This document shows positions 59,148 to 64,000 of a stretch of DNA of 64,000 nucleotides, piece by piece. The translations under genes and the position numbers were made by a program. The notes beneath the pieces are model-generated. The model made no database searches, was not told where the DNA came from, and saw nothing but the letters and a program-made list of their open reading frames with translations. Source of the DNA: SpSt-501 sp037481615 (GTDB lineage Bacteria; Desulfobacterota; Desulfobacteria; Desulfobacterales; SpSt-501); the NCBI GenBank assembly GCA_037481615.1, contig JBBFLI010000001.1. One strand, written 5' to 3'. The first letter of the stretch is position 1; each line of letters opens with the position of its first letter.

Positions 59148-60010
59148 GCGAAAGCGACAAGATCGTCGTCCGCAAGGTGAAGAAGCGCGGGGGGCACGAA
59201 GGCCACCACGGCGGGGCCTGGAAGGTGGCCTACGCCGATTTCGTGACCGCGATGATGGCGCTCTTCATCGTGCTGTGGATCATCGCCCACAACGCGGCCA
59301 TCCGCGAGTCGGTGGCGCTCTATTTCCGCGACCCCGGCGCGGTCCACAAGACGGCCTCGGGCGTGATGAACGGGGTGAACGGGATCCGGCCCTTCACCGA
59401 CTCGAAGATCCACGTGCCCCCGATCCAGTCGGAGTCGGCCGACGAGGAGAAGAAGCGCGAGGCCGAGGTCCTGCGCGAGGAGGGGGAGCGGCTCAAGGAG
59501 GCGATCGCCGCCCTTCCCGATCTCGCCCGGTTCAAGGACCAGATCCAGATCACCCTGACGAAGGAGGGCCTGCGGATCGAACTGATCGAGCAGTCCGAGG
59601 GGCTCTTCTTCGACATCGGCAGCGCCCGGCTCAAGCCCGACGCGGTCGCCCTGTTGCGCCTGATCGCCTCGCGGATCGGGCAGGTGCCCAACGAGGTGGT
59701 CATCGAGGGGCACACCGACAGCCGCCCCTATGCCGGCGCGGGCTACAACAACTGGGACCTGAGCACCGACCGCGCCAACGCGGCGCGCCGCGTCCTCGAG
59801 AACGGCGGCGTGCGCGACCGGCAGATCACCAGCGTGAACGGCTACGCCGACCGCCGCCTGAAAAACCCCGCCCGGCCCTTCGATTACTCGAACCGCCGCG
59901 TGACCATCCTGGTCGCCTTCGGCGCCGCCGGCCGGGAGGGGACCCACGCCGCCGCCGGCTCCCCGGAGCCCCCCCGGCGCGGTCCCGAAAAGCCGCTGGG
60001 CAAAAGCTGA
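59144..60010 (+). CDS. motB: Flagellar motor stator protein MotB
   Basis: This 288-residue protein starts at TTG 59144 (TTGA overlap with motA) behind AAGGAGAAGAA. One helix near residues 28-50 (VAYADFVTAMMALFIVLWII) carries the essential Asp in the YADFVTAMMALF motif. The C-terminal OmpA-like peptidoglycan-binding domain has DIGSARLKPDAVALLRLI, NEVVIEGHTDSRPYAG and NWDLSTDRANAARRVL. It anchors the stator to the cell wall. The unusual start codon is supported by the excellent ribosome site. Confidence 0.93.
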   Translation: MSESDKIVVRKVKKRGGHEGHHGGAWKVAYADFVTAMMALFIVLWIIAHNAAIRESVALYFRDPGAVHKTASGVMNGVNGIRPFTDSKIHVPPIQSESADEEKKREAEVLREEGERLKEAIAALPDLARFKDQIQITLTKEGLRIELIEQSEGLFFDIGSARLKPDAVALLRLIASRIGQVPNEVVIEGHTDSRPYAGAGYNNWDLSTDRANAARRVLENGGVRDRQITSVNGYADRRLKNPARPFDYSNRRVTILVAFGAAGREGTHAAAGSPEPPRRGPEKPLGKS

Positions 60011-60102
60011 CGCCCGGCGCTTTGACGCCGACCGCCCCTTGCCGCTAGAGGATCCGCGGCTTCCCGCCCCCGCCCCGCCCCCCCTCCCCGGAGGTGACGG
60101 CC

Positions 60103-62010
60103 ATGATGCCGCGCTTCATGCGTTCGCTGCTCGAGGAGCACATCCCCGCGAGTCTCTTGCAAAAGCGTCTGCGGCGGCGCGAAGGGCGCTGCCACCTGGT
60201 CCTCGATTACCGGGACGAGCTGTTGCTGGCGCGCCTGGGGATCCTCTGCGACGGCCTCGGCCCCCGGCAGGTCGTCGCCCTCTGGGACGAGGGGGCCGAT
60301 CTCGAGGTCGGGGGCTGGCTCGTCATCGACAACCTCGCCATGGGCGCGCCCGCCCTCGGCGGCATCCGCGTGCAGCCCGCCATTCTCCCGGCGGAGGTCC
60401 ACAATCTCGCCCGCGGGATGACGCTCAAGAACGCCGCCGCCGACCTGCCCTTCGGCGGCGGCAAGGCCGGGGTCGTCTCCGATCCGGAAGCCGCCCCCCC
60501 CGGCGAGCATCGCGAGGTGATGCGTCGTTTCGCCCGCCTGCTGCGCCGCTACCGGGAGCTCTACGTCCCGGGGCCGGATGTCGGCTCGAACGACGCGGAC
60601 ATGGAGACCATCGCGGTCGAAAACGGCCTCGAGGGGGCCGTTTCCAAGCCTCTGGCGATGGGGGGAAACCGCATCGACGAACTCGGGGCCGCGGCCGGCG
60701 GGGTCGTGATCGCCCTCGAGCGGCTGCTCGAGATCCTGCCCCGGCTGACCGTTCTGCCGCAGTTCAGCCGCCTGCGCCTGCCGCCGCCGGAAGCGGTGAC
60801 CGTCCTCATCCAGGGGTTCGGGGCCGTGGGGGCCCATGCCGCGCGCGAGCTCGGGCGGCGGCTGCCGGCGGCGCGGGTCGTGGGCGTGAGCGACCGGGAG
60901 GGCGCCCTCTACGATGCGGCGGGGCTGGAGGTGGAGGAGCTCTTCCGGCGGCGGGGGGAGACGGGGCTCGTGACCCGCGGGTTCTATGAAGCGTGCATCC
61001 GGCCGCAGGGGCGCCGCCACCCGACCAAGTTCACGACCCACCCCGACGACCTGTTGCGCGAGTCCGCCTTCTGCTTCATTCCCGCCGCTCCGGTCTTCCG
61101 GTACCTCGGGGTCCTGCCGCACGAGGCCGCTTCCCAGCGGGTCGACCGCATGGGGGAGTGGACGCTCATCGTGGAGGGCGCGAACACCTACTCTCCGGAC
61201 CCCGACCGCAAGGCGGCGCGCACGCGCATGGAGCAGGCCGTCTTCCGCGAGAAAGGGGTGCTGGTCGCGACCGACTACCTGGTGAACTCCGGCGGGGTCA
61301 TCTTCGCCGCCCAAGAGCTGCTCATCCCGACCCCTGCCGCGCTGCGCATTCCTCCCGCGCGGCTGGGGGACCGTGCGGCGGTGCGCGACTGGCTGCGGGA
61401 GCACGCCGGGGAATTCGCGCGGCTCTCCGAGGCCCGCCTGGAAGCGGGGCGCGTGTTCCGCGAACGGGTGATCCGCCGCAACATGACCGAGTTCGTGGAT
61501 TTGCTCGCGGCCGGCCCGGATCTCCTGCCCTGCCAGGCGGCCGAGCGGATCCGCGTGCGGCGCCTCGAGGCCCGCGAAAGCGAGCGCACGGCGAAGGACA
61601 TCCTGGAGCCGATTCCCACCGTGCCGCTCCATGCGCCGCTGCGCGAGGCGGCGGCCCTGATCGTCGCGGGCCGCGGCAGCATCGTCGCCGTGCTCGAGGC
61701 CGACGGCAGGCTCGCCGGCGTGGTCACGACCTGGGACATCACGCGGGCCGTGGCCGAGGGGGCGGACGGGGGGCAGGGGCTCGAGGCCGTCATGACCCGG
61801 CAGGTGGTCGCGGTGTCCCCCGCCGCGCGCATCCTCGACATCGTCCGCGAGCTCGAACAGAACCGGATCTCGGCCATGCCGGTCGTCGAAGAGGGCCGGG
61901 TGCTCGGGGTCGTGAGCGCGGACTTGCTCGCCCAGCGTTACCTGCCGCAGCTGTTGCGCGCCCGGGCGCACGCCGTTCCCCCCGCCTTCGGGGCCCGCCC
62001 GGTCCCCTGA
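60103..62010 (+). CDS. Glutamate/amino-acid dehydrogenase with C-terminal CBS-domain pair
   Basis: This 635-residue protein has a Glu/Leu/Phe/Val dehydrogenase core and two CBS domains. The start at ATG 60103 follows a GGAGGTGA ribosome site; an upstream GTG lies inside that site and is rejected. Dehydrogenase features are GMTLKNAAADLPFGGGKAGV (about 105-124, with catalytic lysines), the Rossmann loop IQGFGAVGAHAAREL (about 236) and VEGANTYSPDP. From about residue 497 TAKDILEPIPTVPL and RISAMPVVEEGRVLGVVSAD mark the CBS pair, which usually binds adenine nucleotides. That suggests allosteric control of amino-acid deamination. The substrate may not be glutamate. Confidence 0.85.
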   Translation: MMPRFMRSLLEEHIPASLLQKRLRRREGRCHLVLDYRDELLLARLGILCDGLGPRQVVALWDEGADLEVGGWLVIDNLAMGAPALGGIRVQPAILPAEVHNLARGMTLKNAAADLPFGGGKAGVVSDPEAAPPGEHREVMRRFARLLRRYRELYVPGPDVGSNDADMETIAVENGLEGAVSKPLAMGGNRIDELGAAAGGVVIALERLLEILPRLTVLPQFSRLRLPPPEAVTVLIQGFGAVGAHAARELGRRLPAARVVGVSDREGALYDAAGLEVEELFRRRGETGLVTRGFYEACIRPQGRRHPTKFTTHPDDLLRESAFCFIPAAPVFRYLGVLPHEAASQRVDRMGEWTLIVEGANTYSPDPDRKAARTRMEQAVFREKGVLVATDYLVNSGGVIFAAQELLIPTPAALRIPPARLGDRAAVRDWLREHAGEFARLSEARLEAGRVFRERVIRRNMTEFVDLLAAGPDLLPCQAAERIRVRRLEARESERTAKDILEPIPTVPLHAPLREAAALIVAGRGSIVAVLEADGRLAGVVTTWDITRAVAEGADGGQGLEAVMTRQVVAVSPAARILDIVRELEQNRISAMPVVEEGRVLGVVSADLLAQRYLPQLLRARAHAVPPAFGARPVP

Positions 62011-62032
62011 AATCCGGCGCCCGGCGGGAGGA

Positions 62033-64000
62033 TCAGAGGCGCGGGGGGGCGGGCGCCTCGCGCGAGACGCGGCGCAGACGGCGCAGGCGCCTTCCCGCGG
62101 CATCGGCGACGAGGTAGAAGACGGGGGTCACGAAAAGGGTGAGCATCTGGGAGAAGAACAGCCCGCCCACCACGGCCAGGCCGAGCGGCTGCCGCGATTC
62201 CCCCCCCGCCCCCCAGCCCACCGCGATCGGGATCGTTCCCGCGAGCGCGGCGAACGTCGTCATCATGATCGGCCGGAAGCGCACGATGCAGGCCTCGTAG
62301 ATGGCCTCTTCGGGCGTTTTGCGCTCCAGGCGCTGCGCTGCGAGCGCGAAATCGATCATGATGATCCCGTTTTTCTTCACCAGCCCCACGAGCAGGATCA
62401 ACCCGACGAAGGAGTAGATGTCGAGCGGCGCGCGGAACACGAGCAGCGTGACGAGAGCCCCCAGCCCGGCCAGGGGAAGCGAGGTGAGGATGGTCAGGGG
62501 GTGGATGAAACTCTCGTAGAGGATGCCGAGCACGATGTAGATCACGACGACCGACACGGCGAGCAGCAGCCCGAGGTTCTCCATGGAGGCGGCGAACACC
62601 TGGGCGGTCCCCTGGAACTGGGCGGTGACCGTGGGGGGGAGGATCCGCCGCGCAGCCTCCTCGAGCCGGGCGACCGCGTCGCCTAAAGCGAATCCGGGGG
62701 CGAGGTTGAAGGAGACGGTCACCGAGGGGAGCTGGCCGCTGTGGTTGATCGTGAGCGGACCGGTGGCCGGTTCGAGCCGGGTCACGGCGTCGAGGGGGAC
62801 GAGGGAGCCGTTCGTCGAGCGCACATGGAGCAGGGAAAGGGCGGCGGCGTCGCGCTGGCGCTCGGGGGTGACTTCCAGGATGACGGCGTAGGCGTTCGTG
62901 TCGGCATAGATCGTGGAGACCTGGCGCGTGCCGAAGGCGCTGTAGAGCGCCTCCTCGATCTGGGTCGCGCTCAGCCCGAGCGTGGCCGCGAGATCGCGCT
63001 CGATCTCGATGTACAGCTCGGGGTTGCGCATCTGCAGGTCGGTCGTGACGTCGAGAAAACCGGGGAGGTCCCGGATCGCCTCGGCCAGCCGCGGTGCGGC
63101 GCGGTAGAGTTCCTCCACCTCCAGCGCCTGCAGCGTGTACTGGTACTGGCTCTTGCTGACCCGGCCGCCGAGGGAGATCGCGGGCGGCACCTGGATGAAG
63201 GCGCGGATGCCGGGGACGCGGGCCATGGCGCGGCGGAGCTCCTGGGCGATCTCTTCGGCCGAGGCGGTGCGCTCCTGGCGCGGCCGGAGCCGCAGCACGA
63301 GAAAGCCGCTGTTGCTGCCGCTTGCGCTCCCCGCGCGCGCACCGGCGCTCGACATGAGCCCCTCGACGTTCGGGTTCGCGCGCGCGATCGCCATCAGCGC
63401 GAGCTGCTGGCGCTGCAAGGCCTCCCAGGAGATCCCCTCGGGCGCCTCGGTGACGGCGTAGAGCAGCGAGCGGTCCTCCGTGGGGATGAACCCCTTGGGG
63501 ACGATGCGGAAGAGCAAGGCGGTGGCGGCGACGACGAGGAGGAGTAGACCGAGGGTGAGGCCGCGGCGGGCGAGGAACCAGCGCAAACTCCGGCCGTAGG
63601 CGGCGACCATGGCGGTGTAGAGCCGCTCCAGCCGTCCCGGGGGGCCGTCCTTTCGCTCCCCGGCCTCGGGATCGCGGCCCAGGAAGCGGCTGCAGAGCAT
63701 CGGGGTCAGGCTGAGCGATACCGCCCCGGAGATCAGGATGGCCACCCCGATCGTCACCGCGAACTCGCTGAACAGCCGGCCGAGGATGCCGCCCATGAAC
63801 AGGATGGGGATGAAGACCGCGACCAGCGAGAGCGTCATGGAGACGATGGTGAAGCCGATTTCGCTCGCCCCGTTCAGCGCCGCCTTCACCGGCCCCTCGC
63901 CCGTCTCGAGGTGGCGGACGATGTTTTCGAGCATGACGATCGCGTCGTCCACCACGAAGCCCACGGCGAGGATCAGGGCCATGAGCGAGAGGTTGTCGAT
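62033..64000 (-). CDS. RND-family efflux permease (AcrB/HAE1-like), C-terminal part (partial)
   Basis: The window ends inside this gene; about 655 C-terminal residues are present. Typical RND helices and motifs are visible: GFVVDDAIVMLENIVRHLET (with the proton-relay Asp pair), IPILFMGGILGRLFSEFAVT, SLTPMLCSRFLG, and GLVKKNGIIMIDFALAAQRL near the C-terminus. The periplasmic part carries SQYQYTLQALEVEEL. It is a hydrophobic-drug or lipid efflux pump subunit that would work with a membrane-fusion protein, probably encoded just beyond the window. The stop is at 62033. Confidence 0.92.
   Translation of the reverse strand: MDNLSLMALILAVGFVVDDAIVMLENIVRHLETGEGPVKAALNGASEIGFTIVSMTLSLVAVFIPILFMGGILGRLFSEFAVTIGVAILISGAVSLSLTPMLCSRFLGRDPEAGERKDGPPGRLERLYTAMVAAYGRSLRWFLARRGLTLGLLLLVVAATALLFRIVPKGFIPTEDRSLLYAVTEAPEGISWEALQRQQLALMAIARANPNVEGLMSSAGARAGSASGSNSGFLVLRLRPRQERTASAEEIAQELRRAMARVPGIRAFIQVPPAISLGGRVSKSQYQYTLQALEVEELYRAAPRLAEAIRDLPGFLDVTTDLQMRNPELYIEIERDLAATLGLSATQIEEALYSAFGTRQVSTIYADTNAYAVILEVTPERQRDAAALSLLHVRSTNGSLVPLDAVTRLEPATGPLTINHSGQLPSVTVSFNLAPGFALGDAVARLEEAARRILPPTVTAQFQGTAQVFAASMENLGLLLAVSVVVIYIVLGILYESFIHPLTILTSLPLAGLGALVTLLVFRAPLDIYSFVGLILLVGLVKKNGIIMIDFALAAQRLERKTPEEAIYEACIVRFRPIMMTTFAALAGTIPIAVGWGAGGESRQPLGLAVVGGLFFSQMLTLFVTPVFYLVADAAGRRLRRLRRVSREAPAPPRL

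Overview
The window is one contiguous stretch of high-GC bacterial chromosome, densely coded with short spacers and many 4-bp start/stop overlaps. It has no rRNA, tRNA, CRISPR, insertion sequence or phage genes. Gene content fits a flagellated Gram-negative that oxidises organic acids, most like a Desulfobacterota/Deltaproteobacteria lineage. Pointers are a ferredoxin-fused electron-transfer flavoprotein, LutABC, several TRAP and Ttt carboxylate transporters, LL-diaminopimelate aminotransferase, an HTH/two-CW protein, DUF4390 and MotAB. The taxonomic placement is an inference.

Layout. 1-8743: a FadR-type regulator tail, an FAD-linked 2-hydroxyacid oxidase, a TAXI-TRAP transporter, EtfB and ferredoxin-EtfA, a PaaK-like CoA ligase and a tandem ACT protein; this looks like an uptake, oxidation and CoA-activation pathway for an organic (perhaps aromatic) acid. 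8801-11747: an ECF sigma factor, a membrane anti-sigma-like protein carrying a glycogen-binding-like domain, a lipoprotein with a related domain and two exported Gly-rich proteins. The same GTAAC-N16-CGTT element lies before the sigma gene and before the last Gly-rich gene. 11753-18321 (minus): a regulated operon of FadR-type repressor, a ferredoxin-like protein, an unknown Cys-containing protein, a tripartite tricarboxylate transporter (TctC-TctB-TctA) and a tartrate/D-malate-type dehydrogenase.

18560-30782: an aminotransferase, a hybrid histidine kinase, a NitT/TauT-like ABC transporter, an RsbU-type phosphatase, lgt, an HMG-CoA-lyase-like enzyme, a tyrosine phosphatase and a diguanylate cyclase. 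30944-36988: TRAP DctPQM with LutABC, a lactate-type oxidation unit. 37103-40691: thiamine-precursor genes (ThiW, a single-chain EcfA-EcfA-EcfT fusion, ThiE) and a cupin. 40714-45287: a LivFGMHJ-type amino-acid/organic-acid ABC transporter, divergent from dapL. 45450-54200: dapL, an MlaC-like protein, a divergent TatC, a YifB/ComM ATPase, DUF4390, an SDR, IlvD and a zinc-ribbon/J-domain protein. 54290-62010: a metallophosphoesterase, the HTH/two-CW protein, MetX-MetW, a MOSC protein, MotA-MotB behind a FliA-like promoter, and a glutamate-dehydrogenase/CBS fusion. The window ends inside an RND efflux pump gene.

The candidates most worth following are the ECF-sigma/glycan-domain/Gly-rich module, the FAD oxidase with a bifurcating-type Etf signature, the unknown protein pair in the Ttt operon, the single-chain ECF transporter, the TatC lacking its signal-binding glutamates, the CBS-fused glutamate dehydrogenase, and strong stem-loops placed after several binding-protein genes.
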